Of a stretch of 64,000 bases of DNA, positions 52,177 through 60,929 are shown piece after piece. The position numbers were made by a program, and so were the translations under genes. The stretch lies in the NCBI GenBank assembly GCA_041687255.1, contig JAWLCL010000013.1, positions 62,001-126,000 of the forward strand, in the 5' to 3' direction. Each line of letters starts with the position of its first letter. Position 1 is the first letter of the stretch. The notes beneath the pieces were generated by a model, which worked only from the letters and a program-made list of their open reading frames with translations, was not told the origin of the DNA and ran no database searches. Source of the DNA: Mariniphaga sp041687255 (GTDB lineage Bacteria; Bacteroidota; Bacteroidia; Bacteroidales; Prolixibacteraceae).

Positions 52177-53670
52177 ATGCAGAAATACATTCTTGCACTC
52201 GATTCCGGTACGACCAGCAACCGGGCAATACTATTTGATTCTTCAGGTGACATAGCCGGAACGGCACAACAGGAATTTCCCCAGATTTATCCCCGTCCGG
52301 GATGGGTGGAGCATGATCCATCAATTCTTTGGGAAAGCCAGCTTAAGGTGGCCTTGGAAGTATTGGAAAAAAATAAGGTGTCAGCGGCAGATATTGCCGG
52401 AATTGGAATTACTAACCAGCGTGAAACCACCCTTGTCTGGAATCGTGAAACAGGAGAGCCGGTTTATAATGCCATTGTGTGGCAGGATCGTCGTACTGCC
52501 GGTATATGTGATGAATTAAAAAGCAGGGGTCTGGAACCGGTGTTCTCCGAAAAGTCAGGATTGGTTCTGGATGCCTATTTTTCAGGAACAAAAATCAGGT
52601 GGATCCTCGATAATGTAGATGGTGCCCGTGAGTTGGCAGAGGAGGGCAAACTGGCTTTTGGAACGGTTGATTCCTGGCTGATATGGAATCTTACCGGGGG
52701 AAAGTTGCACATTACAGATGTCACCAATGCCAGTCGTACATTGCTGTACAACATCAATACCCTTCAATGGGACGAACAGCTTCTTCAAATACTTGATATT
52801 CCAAAATCATTACTTCCTGATGTAAGGCAAAGCAGCGAGGTTTACGGAAAAACCAGTCCTTCGCTTTTTGGTGATGAAATACCTGTTGCAGGTATTGCAG
52901 GAGATCAGCAGGCAGCGCTTTTCGGGCAGATGTGTATTGATGAAGGGATGACAAAGAATACTTATGGTACCGGCAGTTTTGTGGTTATGAATACCGGCAG
53001 TAAACCTGTTAAGTCGCAGCATAAATTGCTGTCAACAATTGCCTGGCAGATTAACGGACAAACAACCTATGCCATTGAGGGTAGCATTTTTGTTGCCGGA
53101 GCGGTTGTTCAGTGGCTGCGCGATCAGCTGGGGATTATAAGTACTGCCTCGGAAATTGAAAATCTGGCCTCGGAAGTGGAAGACAGCGGAGGTGTGTCGT
53201 TTGTACCGGCTTTGGTCGGATTGGGGGCCCCTCATTGGGATCAGTATGCTGCAGGTACATTGATAGGTATAAGCAGAGGTACCGGAAAGGCACATATTGC
53301 CAGGGCAGCACTTGAAGCCATTGCTCTCAGGACAATGGAAGTGATTGAGGCTATGGAGGAAGATTCAGGTATTGAATTGCATGAATTGCGTGTCGATGGC
53401 GGTGCTGCCGTTAATAATCTGCTGTTGCAAATTCAGGCTAATGCCATAAATACCCGGGTTATACGACCCAAAATAACCGAAACTACAGCTTTGGGAGCCG
53501 CATATTTGGCCGGTCTTGCAACCGGATTCTGGGATATGGAAACCCTTAAAGAACATTGGAAGGTGGATCGTAAATTCCTACCCGACGAAAATCAGGAGCC
53601 CTTCCAGGAGGTAATCTTCAACTGGAGAAAGGCTGTTGAACGGAGTAAAGGCTGGTATGAAGGCAGATAA
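52177..53670 (+). CDS. glpK: Glycerol kinase
   Basis: This 497-residue protein has the normal length. The FGGY-kinase N-terminal motif is DSGTTSNRAILFD (7-19). Further signatures are TNQRETTLVWNRETGEP near 85, AGDQQAALFGQMC near 240-252, and LRVDGGAAVNNLLLQIQAN near 405-423. It phosphorylates glycerol to sn-glycerol 3-phosphate. It is first in a glpK-glpD-glpF operon with an 85-nt gap to glpD. Confidence 0.96.
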   Translation: MQKYILALDSGTTSNRAILFDSSGDIAGTAQQEFPQIYPRPGWVEHDPSILWESQLKVALEVLEKNKVSAADIAGIGITNQRETTLVWNRETGEPVYNAIVWQDRRTAGICDELKSRGLEPVFSEKSGLVLDAYFSGTKIRWILDNVDGARELAEEGKLAFGTVDSWLIWNLTGGKLHITDVTNASRTLLYNINTLQWDEQLLQILDIPKSLLPDVRQSSEVYGKTSPSLFGDEIPVAGIAGDQQAALFGQMCIDEGMTKNTYGTGSFVVMNTGSKPVKSQHKLLSTIAWQINGQTTYAIEGSIFVAGAVVQWLRDQLGIISTASEIENLASEVEDSGGVSFVPALVGLGAPHWDQYAAGTLIGISRGTGKAHIARAALEAIALRTMEVIEAMEEDSGIELHELRVDGGAAVNNLLLQIQANAINTRVIRPKITETTALGAAYLAGLATGFWDMETLKEHWKVDRKFLPDENQEPFQEVIFNWRKAVERSKGWYEGR

Positions 53671-53755
53671 ACTTAGCAATAACAAACAGGGTGTTTTGAA
53701 GTAAATGATTTCTTTAAAAGTCATCTGCAGAGATCATCCTGATAAATATAAAATT

Positions 53756-55318
53756 ATGGAACGTAGCAAGATACTTAAAAAGTTAAATAAGAAGGAGTGG
53801 GACATAGTAATAATCGGGGGTGGAGCAACAGGTTTGGGATGCGCAGTTGATGCCGCTTCAAGGGGTTTCCAAACCCTCCTGCTCGAGCAGGTTGATTTTG
53901 CAAAAGGCACATCCAGCCGCAGTACCAAGCTGGTGCATGGAGGAGTGCGCTACCTGCAGCAGGGAGATGTTTCTCTGGTTTTTGAGGCGCTTAAGGAACG
54001 GGGACTGATGTTTAAAAATGCGCCTCACCTGGTAACCAACCAGTCATTTGTTATTCCTACCTACGATTGGTGGGGAGGCCCTTTTTATACCGTAGGGCTA
54101 AAGGTTTATGACCTGATGGCCGGTAAGCTGGGGCTTGGCCCATCAAAACATCTGTCGCGTGAGGAAGCCATTGAAGCTTTGCCTACAGTAGAGCAGGAAG
54201 GTTTGAAAGGGGGCGTTATATACCAGGACGGACAGTTTGATGATGCACGGATGGCCATTACCCTTGCCCAAACAGCAGTTGATTATGGAGCAGCTGTATT
54301 GAATTATTGCAAAGTGACCGCACTTATGAAGGATGGTGAGCTTATAAACGGGGTTGAAGCCGTGGACCAGCAAACTGGTGAGCAATTCAGCATTAAATCA
54401 AAAGTGGTGATAAATGCTACCGGAGTGTTTGCCGACGAGGTGGTTCAGATGGATGAACCGGGAAAACCGGAAATGATTACCACCAGCCAGGGAATTCACC
54501 TGATACTGAATAAAGATTTCCTGCCTAACAAATATGCCATAATGGTTCCGCAAACCTCCGACGGGAGAGTTATGTTTGCCGTACCCTGGCATGATCATGT
54601 GGTGGTGGGCACTACTGATACATTGCTTGAAAGCCGTTCATTGGAGCCGGTGGCACTTGATTCGGAAGTTGACTTTGTGCTGAAAACAGCGGGGCAGTAC
54701 CTGGTGAAGCAGCCTGAACGAAAGGATGTGCTCAGTGTTTTTGCGGGCTTAAGGCCACTGGCCAAACCGGAAGGTGAGAAAAAGGCGACCCGTGAAATAT
54801 CGCGTGGGCATAAGATAATGATATCAATCTCGGGGCTGATAACTGTCATTGGTGGAAAATGGACAACATACCGCAAGATGGCAGAGGATACCATTGATAA
54901 AGCCATTATGCTGGGAGGTTTATCTGAGCGGGAATGCATTACTCAACATTTGCCTGTGCACGGTTACCGGATGGATATTGATGCTTATAATGATCCTATG
55001 ACACACTACGGGCTGGATAAGGAGAAGGTGCTTGCAATTGCTGATGAAGAAAAAAGATGGAAAGGATGGTTAAGCGAAAAACTGCAGATTCATAAATCGC
55101 AGGTAGCCTGGGCAGTACGCCACGAATGGGCGCATACGGTAGAGGATGTGCTTGCCCGTCGTACACGGGCATTGTTCCTGGATGCCCGGGAAAGCCTGCG
55201 TGTTGCACCCGAGGTGGCTTCCTTAATGGCAAAAGAAATGGATAAAAACAGAAAGTGGGTGAAGCAGCAAATTGAACAATTTAGTACATTGGCAAAAAAT
55301 TATTATTTTGAAGAATAA
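53756..55318 (+). CDS. glpD: FAD-dependent glycerol-3-phosphate dehydrogenase
   Basis: From the ATG at 53756 the protein has 520 residues; the preceding in-frame 17 codons are not family-like. It shows the FAD motif DIVIIGGGATGLGCAVDAA near 16-34, STKLVHGGVRYLQQGD near 57-72, and VFAGLRPLAKPEG. A C-terminal DUF-like helical domain (VAWAVRHEWAHTVEDVLARRTRALF) follows. It oxidises glycerol 3-phosphate to dihydroxyacetone phosphate at the inner membrane and passes electrons to quinone. glpF follows after 12 nt. Confidence 0.94.
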   Translation: MERSKILKKLNKKEWDIVIIGGGATGLGCAVDAASRGFQTLLLEQVDFAKGTSSRSTKLVHGGVRYLQQGDVSLVFEALKERGLMFKNAPHLVTNQSFVIPTYDWWGGPFYTVGLKVYDLMAGKLGLGPSKHLSREEAIEALPTVEQEGLKGGVIYQDGQFDDARMAITLAQTAVDYGAAVLNYCKVTALMKDGELINGVEAVDQQTGEQFSIKSKVVINATGVFADEVVQMDEPGKPEMITTSQGIHLILNKDFLPNKYAIMVPQTSDGRVMFAVPWHDHVVVGTTDTLLESRSLEPVALDSEVDFVLKTAGQYLVKQPERKDVLSVFAGLRPLAKPEGEKKATREISRGHKIMISISGLITVIGGKWTTYRKMAEDTIDKAIMLGGLSERECITQHLPVHGYRMDIDAYNDPMTHYGLDKEKVLAIADEEKRWKGWLSEKLQIHKSQVAWAVRHEWAHTVEDVLARRTRALFLDARESLRVAPEVASLMAKEMDKNRKWVKQQIEQFSTLAKNYYFEE

Positions 55319-55330
55319 AAACCTGAATCT

Positions 55331-56071
55331 ATGATTGAACTCTTTGGAGAATTTTTAGGCACCTTCATATTGATATTGCTGGGGAATGGTGTGGTTGCAA
55401 ACGTTAATCTTGACCGGACACACAGCCACGGCAGCGGATGGATTGTAATTACAGCCGGATGGGGAATGGCAGTTTTTGTAGCCGTATTGGCAACAGCCGA
55501 TTTGAGCGGGGCACACATTAACCCGGCAGTAACCCTGGGGCTTGCATTTAGCGGGTTGTTTCCATGGGTCAAGGTGTTGCCGTTTATTCTTGCTCAGATG
55601 GGAGGCGCCATGCTGGGAGCTTTTACAGTATATGTTTTTTTCAGGAATCATTTTCACGTCACCACGGCAGCCGGAGCCAGGAAGGCTTGTTTTTGCACTG
55701 CTCCGGCTATTAGGCACTATCCGAATAACTTCTTTTCTGAAATGGTAGGTACTTTTATCTTAGTTCTTGCTGTGTTGCTTATTACCCTTCCTCAGCTGGA
55801 ATACGTCAGTCTTGGAAGCACTAAAGTGGGGTTGGGATCATTGGGAGCATTGCCTGTGGCGCTCGTGGTGTTTTCCCTCGGGCTGAGCCTGGGAGGTACA
55901 ACAGGATATGCAATAAATCCTGCACGCGATTTGGGCCCCCGGATAGTTCATGCTCTTATTCCAATGAAAAATAAAGATTTAACCGACTGGCAATATTCCT
56001 GGATTCCTGTGTTGGGGCCCGCTACAGGCGCTGTTGTGGCTTCTTTGTTATATAAACTGCTCCTTCCCTGA
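55331..56071 (+). CDS. glpF: Glycerol uptake facilitator (MIP family aquaglyceroporin)
   Basis: This is a 246-residue, six-helix channel. Both NPA-type pore motifs are present: AHINPAVTLG near 61-70 and AINPARDLGPR near 195-205. The Asp in PARDLGPR marks the glycerol-permeable subgroup rather than strict water channels. It lets glycerol cross the inner membrane to glycerol kinase. It is the last gene of glpKDF, and a small RNA locus with a terminator begins about 45 nt beyond. Confidence 0.95.
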   Translation: MIELFGEFLGTFILILLGNGVVANVNLDRTHSHGSGWIVITAGWGMAVFVAVLATADLSGAHINPAVTLGLAFSGLFPWVKVLPFILAQMGGAMLGAFTVYVFFRNHFHVTTAAGARKACFCTAPAIRHYPNNFFSEMVGTFILVLAVLLITLPQLEYVSLGSTKVGLGSLGALPVALVVFSLGLSLGGTTGYAINPARDLGPRIVHALIPMKNKDLTDWQYSWIPVLGPATGAVVASLLYKLLLP

Positions 56072-56114
56072 AAATGAAAAACATATTTTTTTTTGAAAAT
56101 AAAATTCAGATTTT

Positions 56115-56144
56115 TTGGAATTGAAAAAAGGTTTTCTACATTTG
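56115..56144 (+). promoter_or_regulatory. Consensus promoter of the small RNA
   Basis: TTG at 56115-56117, then exactly 19 nt, then TACATTTG at 56137-56144. This is a full match to the Bacteroidota TTG-N19-TAnnTTTG promoter. Transcription should start near 56149. Confidence 0.7.
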
Positions 56145-56148
56145 TAGT

Positions 56149-56223
56149 GCAATACGTTCTGTATTGCTTGTGTGTTTGGGGGTTAACATTTGAGGGCAGC
56201 TGATGAGCTGCCCTTTCTTTTTT
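56149..56223 (+). ncRNA. Candidate small RNA, about 75 nt
   Basis: The predicted transcript begins exactly at a perfect hairpin: GCAATAC (56149-56155), loop GTTCT, GTATTGC (56161-56167). A single-stranded GU-rich stretch of about 25 nt follows (TTGTGTGTTTGGGGGTTAACA), then a 9-bp terminator stem AGGGCAGCT/AGCTGCCCT (56193-56201 and 56206-56214) and a T-run to 56223. No start codon or frame of useful length is present. It could be a regulatory RNA of a known Bacteroidota class, but I cannot name one from memory with confidence. Confidence 0.6.
56193..56223 (+). terminator. Intrinsic terminator
   Basis: A 9-bp stem with GATG loop is followed by TTCTTTTTT. It can end both the candidate small RNA and read-through from glpF. 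Confidence 0.85.
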
Positions 56224-56687
56224 GTGCCTGCTTAAGTTTTTCCGTTAACAAAAGTTCATGAAGCGTTTCCTGAAACTCATTTTATTCCAGAAGTTTATCG
56301 TTTTTATGAAATGTTTGATCAGGGGTTTGCTTTATGGAACAGAAATTGCTTTTGGCTTCCAGTTTTTAAATATCTCCTGCTTTTTAAAATGTCTTCTGAA
56401 CCTTCCTTTTTAAATTCCGTCATCAGGAGGTATCCTCCCGGAGTTTCTTGCAGGTTTACTGAAGTGGGAATGTTAATCCGCAGGCATGGTTATAATTTTT
56501 GAGGAATCTTTTTTCCGGAAATAATTTTATCAAAGGGTGCTGGTAATTTTACTGTTATTGCCCCTTTTAAGAAAGAATACAGAAAAGGATATTGGGAAGA
56601 TATGCATATGGCTGGTTAATTATTTGGGGGTTTATAAAAGCAATCTCCGGCAGATAATTCATACCTGCCGGAGAATATATTGATGTG

Positions 56688-57971
56688 TTAATTTACTATT
56701 CCTGCGATAGCTGCACCTACAAGGCTCGAATTTTCCACTTCTATGATTTCATAATAACGCTGTTTATCTCCTGAAAGGTAATTTTGCAGGAAATCTTCAA
56801 ACATTTTCTGAAAGTTTTTGAGCTTATAGAATGTAGTTCCTTCAATGGTCATCAGTACCGGTTTCTCTGCCGATTTGGCTTTGCCTGTCTGAAGTATTAC
56901 CGCGGCAAGATTGGCAGCTACCAGTTTGGCTGCCCGTTCGATAAGTGCCTCAATTATCATTGCTGCAAATTTCGTGTCTTCTTCAGAAGATAAAGCCCGG
57001 GCAAGTCGGTTTTCGTTTAAGTCTTCACCCAAAACAAAATTGTTTACCTCTTCAGATGAGAGTTCTACCAGCTCTTTTACATTTTGTTTTGATGCTTCAG
57101 AGAAAATGCCTTCATTTGCAGCCACACGCAAGGCAGCAGTGCATAAGCCTCCGAAATAACCTCCTGAAAACATTTTTTCGAACGTATAGCGGCCGGGGTT
57201 TTTTGTTTGTGAATCAAACAGTAAATCGATATCGGTTCTTGGCGCTTTTCCAAAATTACCCGACTCAATATTTATTATCTGGCTGTGCCCTGCATCCAGT
57301 TCCGGATTTTTTGTAATGTTTTTATTGTACTCGATGTAGCAGGTATTTGTTCCGGTACCCAGAATATACCCGATGTAAGTGTCGTATGATTTACCCGCTG
57401 TTGCAGCCTGTCCGGCCAGCAAAGTAGCCACGGTATCGTTCAGCAGCACAACATGTTTATTCGGACTTCCCATAGCAGCCAATAAATTCTTCCCAACCAT
57501 CTGCCCGATTACCTCGGGTGCTTTTACTTCTTTGCTCCACTCCAGCAGCTTACCGTCCTTATTGGGGTAGATTTCTACTGCATATGAGAAGCAAAAGCCC
57601 AATTTATCAGAATAACCTTTGTAGTCGTCGAGAAAGGCTGCCATTGCTTTGAAAAATTCATCTTTCGATAATTCCTCATCCACTGCAGGCATCTTTCCAT
57701 TCTTTAAATCCGAAACAATAAGTTCCATATTGTCATCGAAATGCACTTTTGCTGTCCTGACATTAGTTCCTCCGGCATCGATGGCTACTACAGGAATGTT
57801 TGCCTTCAATTGTTTATCTGCTTCAATGTAGGTAGGGATCATTAACAGAGAACTTTCATCTCCAGATAGTCCGGCATTCATTTCATTCAAGAAATCCTTT
57901 ACCACGTCATCAATATTTATTTCATCAGCAGTTAGCTGGTGTTTTTTTAAAAACTGTTGTGCTTCATTCAT
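56688..57971 (-). CDS. Eukaryotic-type hexokinase
   Basis: This is a 427-residue protein of the hexokinase (not ROK or glucokinase-A) family. The phosphate-binding strand is VVAIDAGGTNVRTAKV near 60-75. Sugar-binding parts are LGFCFSYAVE near 123, LLNDTVATLLAG near 177-188, YILGTGTNTCYIE near 203-215 and NIESGNFG near 232-239. The C-terminal large domain has FSGGYFGGLC. It phosphorylates glucose or another hexose in the cytosol. No signal peptide is present. It lies at the downstream end of the minus-strand sugar cluster, 124 nt after the fucosidase gene, and may act on the released sugar. Confidence 0.88.
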   Translation of the reverse strand: MNEAQQFLKKHQLTADEINIDDVVKDFLNEMNAGLSGDESSLLMIPTYIEADKQLKANIPVVAIDAGGTNVRTAKVHFDDNMELIVSDLKNGKMPAVDEELSKDEFFKAMAAFLDDYKGYSDKLGFCFSYAVEIYPNKDGKLLEWSKEVKAPEVIGQMVGKNLLAAMGSPNKHVVLLNDTVATLLAGQAATAGKSYDTYIGYILGTGTNTCYIEYNKNITKNPELDAGHSQIINIESGNFGKAPRTDIDLLFDSQTKNPGRYTFEKMFSGGYFGGLCTAALRVAANEGIFSEASKQNVKELVELSSEEVNNFVLGEDLNENRLARALSSEEDTKFAAMIIEALIERAAKLVAANLAAVILQTGKAKSAEKPVLMTIEGTTFYKLKNFQKMFEDFLQNYLSGDKQRYYEIIEVENSSLVGAAIAGIVN

Positions 57972-58095
57972 AATTATATCTTTAAATTATTCAATTTTAG
58001 CTAAATTAAAACATTAACGTTTAAAGGCCAAGCATTGATTAATGGTTTTATTAAAATCGAAAATAAAATGATGGGCTATAAAAGCTTTAATGTGT

Positions 58096-59472
58096 TTATT
58101 CAAAGTTGCTGACTTTAAATACCCAGGCATGCTTGCCTTTAAAATTTGCAGGAGAAATATCGGGCACCGAAATGGTAACATTGCTGCCTGATTTTTTTGA
58201 CTTTACTTTTCCGTTAAAGCCCAGCATGGCAACATCTCCGGCTTTTTTTAGTCCTTTCACTGTAATGGGGCTTGCAGGGAACTCAGTACAAATCACATAC
58301 AAGCTGTTTCCGTTTTTGGTGAAATAAACATTTTCAGCATCATTATTTTTTGCTCCTTCCCATTTTCTGCTTCCATATATGGCCTCACCATTAATATCGA
58401 GCCAGGCGCCTATATCGAGCAGGCGTTGCTGCTGAATAACCGGAATGCGTCCGTCGGCAGTTGGGCCTACATCAAGAAGCAGATTTCCTCCCTGGGCTAC
58501 TTTTTCAACAAGCAGGTCCACCAGTTCATCGGATGTCATATAATTATTGAGATCTTCTACCTGATTATAGCCAAATGAGGTGCCAATTCCGCGGCATTCT
58601 TCCCAGGGACGTTCCACTTCACCTACCCCTTCACGATTGTGCACCATATCGTATTCAGTTGTAAAATATCCGCCATGAACACCACGGGTTTCCTCGCCCC
58701 AGCGATCGTTAACTGCTATGCGGTCTTTAACCGGCGACTCATTATATAGCCAGGCCAGGAATTGAGTACTTTTCCATTTTTCACTTGGATGATCCCATTC
58801 GCCATCGGTCCATAAAATGTCAGGCTCGTAACGGGTGACGAGGTCTTTCATCTGAGGAATCATATGGTCATCGACATATTTATCGAGGTTGTTATGGTAG
58901 AGTGGATTGTACCATTCATAGAGTGAATAGTAAAAGCCCATATGCAGGCCGGCATCTTTAACCGACTTGGTTAATTCTCCGCATAAATCGCGGTGAGGGC
59001 CTATGTCAACACTGTTCCAGTTCCAGCTTTGTTCGCTTGGCCAAAGGGTATAACCTTCATGATGCTTCGATGTAAGAACAACATATTTGGCACCTGCCCT
59101 TTTGAACACATCGACCCACTGATCGGGATTGAAATGCTGTGCTTTAAACTTTGGAGCGAAGTCCTGGTATTTAAAATCTTCTCCATACATATCGTTATGG
59201 TATGCTCTGAAAAGTTTGCCGGCTTCACTTTTTTCGTTTATGCGCCACCAGTACCATTCGGAATATTTGGCATATACACCTATGTCGGCATCAGCAGGGG
59301 CCCATGCAGGAACAGCATAAACTCCCCAGTGGATAAATATCCCAAACTTAACGTCTTCAAACCATTGCGGCACCGGACGGCTGTTGATTGATTCCCAGTT
59401 GGGCTGGTATTGTTGTGCGTTCATGTAATTAAATACCATTAAAAATAGGATAGAAATAATTAGTTTCTTCAT
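58096..59472 (-). CDS. Exported alpha-L-fucosidase, glycoside hydrolase family 29
   Basis: This is a 458-residue protein with a signal peptide (MKKLIISILFLMVFNYMNAQ). The barrel shows GIFIHWGVYAVPAW near 44-57, TSKHHEGYTLWPS near 134-146 and DILWTDGEWD near 218-227, with Asp223 as the expected nucleophile. The acid/base residue is not conserved in the family and cannot be fixed. A C-terminal beta-sandwich starts near 365. It releases L-fucose with retention. It is 53 nt downstream of the UroD-like gene in the same minus-strand group. Confidence 0.92.
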   Translation of the reverse strand: MKKLIISILFLMVFNYMNAQQYQPNWESINSRPVPQWFEDVKFGIFIHWGVYAVPAWAPADADIGVYAKYSEWYWWRINEKSEAGKLFRAYHNDMYGEDFKYQDFAPKFKAQHFNPDQWVDVFKRAGAKYVVLTSKHHEGYTLWPSEQSWNWNSVDIGPHRDLCGELTKSVKDAGLHMGFYYSLYEWYNPLYHNNLDKYVDDHMIPQMKDLVTRYEPDILWTDGEWDHPSEKWKSTQFLAWLYNESPVKDRIAVNDRWGEETRGVHGGYFTTEYDMVHNREGVGEVERPWEECRGIGTSFGYNQVEDLNNYMTSDELVDLLVEKVAQGGNLLLDVGPTADGRIPVIQQQRLLDIGAWLDINGEAIYGSRKWEGAKNNDAENVYFTKNGNSLYVICTEFPASPITVKGLKKAGDVAMLGFNGKVKSKKSGSNVTISVPDISPANFKGKHAWVFKVSNFE

Positions 59473-59525
59473 TTTAGCTGGTTTTCGTTTATATTATAGT
59501 TAAAAGCAATTTCTTGTGTTAGGAT

Positions 59526-60791
59526 TCATGTCCTTCTTCCATTAAACTCCTGGATGGAATTGAGCATTGCAACAATATTTTCCACCGGAACATTTGCCTG
59601 TATATTATGAACGGTATTGAAAACAAATCCGCCATCTTTTGTGAAGATTTCGCAGTTTCTGAGAACATGTTCTCTTACCTCTGCCGGAGTTGAGAAAGGT
59701 AAAACTTTTTGGGTGTCAATTCCTCCGCCCCAAAATACCAAATTACGTCCGTATTTTTCTTTCAGTTTTTTTGGTTCCATTCCCACTGAATTAATTTGTA
59801 CCGGGTTTATTATATCGAATCCTGCCCGGATAAATGGTTCCAATAATGGCTCTACAGCACCGCATGAATGTTTAAATGTTTTCCATTGGGTATTTTGATG
59901 TATCCAGTCGTTCATTTTTTTGTAATAGGGGAGCCAGAGTTCCTCGAACTGTTCTGCCGAGCAGAACATTGAACTCTGGGTTCCAAAATCAGTGCCGCAC
60001 ATAAATACGGCATGTATTTTATTGCCCACCACTTGAAAAATCCGTTTCAGGTTTTCAATGGCAATTTCTGATTGCTTGTCGAAGATTTTTTTGATGTATT
60101 CCGGTCGGCTGAGGGTGCTCATATACCATTCGGCCACATCGCGAATTCCTTTAGGGTGTCTGAGTTGCATACCCGGCACAAGGGCAATGTCGCCTAAAGC
60201 GGTTCCTCCCAAGGCAGCTATCACTCCTTTGCCGGAGAAGTAGGCTTTATCGACTTCAACCCTCCAGTGTTCCAGTTCTTTTTCAGTAACAAGTCCGAAT
60301 TCTTCAAGGTTATTATTAACATCCAGATTATCTTCTTCAACAGGGGCCTGCCGGATAATGGCATCAAAGAAATAACCGGTTTTAGGCATGCGTGCTGAGG
60401 GAGGTATGGAAGTATCTCCTTCAGGATGCATAAGGACATCGCCTTTCTCATCGTAGGTGACATTAAAATTCCTGGGCACCATAACCCGTTGACCCCATGG
60501 TGTTTTCCATTCCTTATACGGGCCATGGTTGTGAAATCCAAACATGTTATTTTTCCCCCAGGCACCGATTACATCAATTCCTATGGAGTCAATCAGCTCC
60601 CAGCCGACTTCCCCCAGCATCTGAAAAGGTTCAATCACCCGGATGGGTTTACGCTGCAATCCGAAATGCCTGCGTAATTTTGACAATGCATGGACATGAA
60701 TACCTGTTACTGCAGTTGACCCTAAATCAACAACCACCCGACTGGCCTGTCGGTGATTTATAGTATTTAAAAATTGTTCTCTGGAATTCAT
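59526..60791 (-). CDS. UroD/MtaA-family protein with zinc methyltransferase motif
   Basis: This is a 421-residue protein with the uroporphyrinogen decarboxylase fold but lacking the N-terminal Arg-rich motif of true HemE. It carries HSCG with His308 and Cys310 and a further Cys380, spacing HxC-x69-C. This is the zinc-ligand pattern of MtaA/CmuA-type methylcobamide:coenzyme M methyltransferases. No corrinoid-binding partner gene is in the window. Proteins of this kind occur in polysaccharide loci of Bacteroidota and Planctomycetes; demethylation of an O-methyl sugar is one possible role, but unproven. It lies between the beta-helix gene (138 nt upstream) and the fucosidase gene. Confidence 0.8.
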   Translation of the reverse strand: MNSREQFLNTINHRQASRVVVDLGSTAVTGIHVHALSKLRRHFGLQRKPIRVIEPFQMLGEVGWELIDSIGIDVIGAWGKNNMFGFHNHGPYKEWKTPWGQRVMVPRNFNVTYDEKGDVLMHPEGDTSIPPSARMPKTGYFFDAIIRQAPVEEDNLDVNNNLEEFGLVTEKELEHWRVEVDKAYFSGKGVIAALGGTALGDIALVPGMQLRHPKGIRDVAEWYMSTLSRPEYIKKIFDKQSEIAIENLKRIFQVVGNKIHAVFMCGTDFGTQSSMFCSAEQFEELWLPYYKKMNDWIHQNTQWKTFKHSCGAVEPLLEPFIRAGFDIINPVQINSVGMEPKKLKEKYGRNLVFWGGGIDTQKVLPFSTPAEVREHVLRNCEIFTKDGGFVFNTVHNIQANVPVENIVAMLNSIQEFNGRRT

Positions 60792-60929
60792 AGTGATTTT
60801 TCTAGTTTTTATTAAGCCCGGTAAATATATATTTAAATTGAATGAACTGTAAAATTACCGATTATTAAATAATGTACAAAGGTTATATACCGTTTGGCTG
60901 TTTGTTTCATAACATGTTTTGCCAAAACT

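Larger units (their letters stand above)
56072..56687. other. 616-nt region after glpF holding a small RNA gene
   Basis: The first 150 nt contain a complete promoter, hairpin and terminator (next entries). The rest, about 56224-56687, is AT-rich with only short frames, and I see no gene or repeat in it. Confidence 0.6.

Noticed and set aside
56311..56502. 63-codon frame in the region after the small RNA
   Set aside because: No start signal or recognisable sequence; aromatic-rich chance frame in AT-rich DNA.
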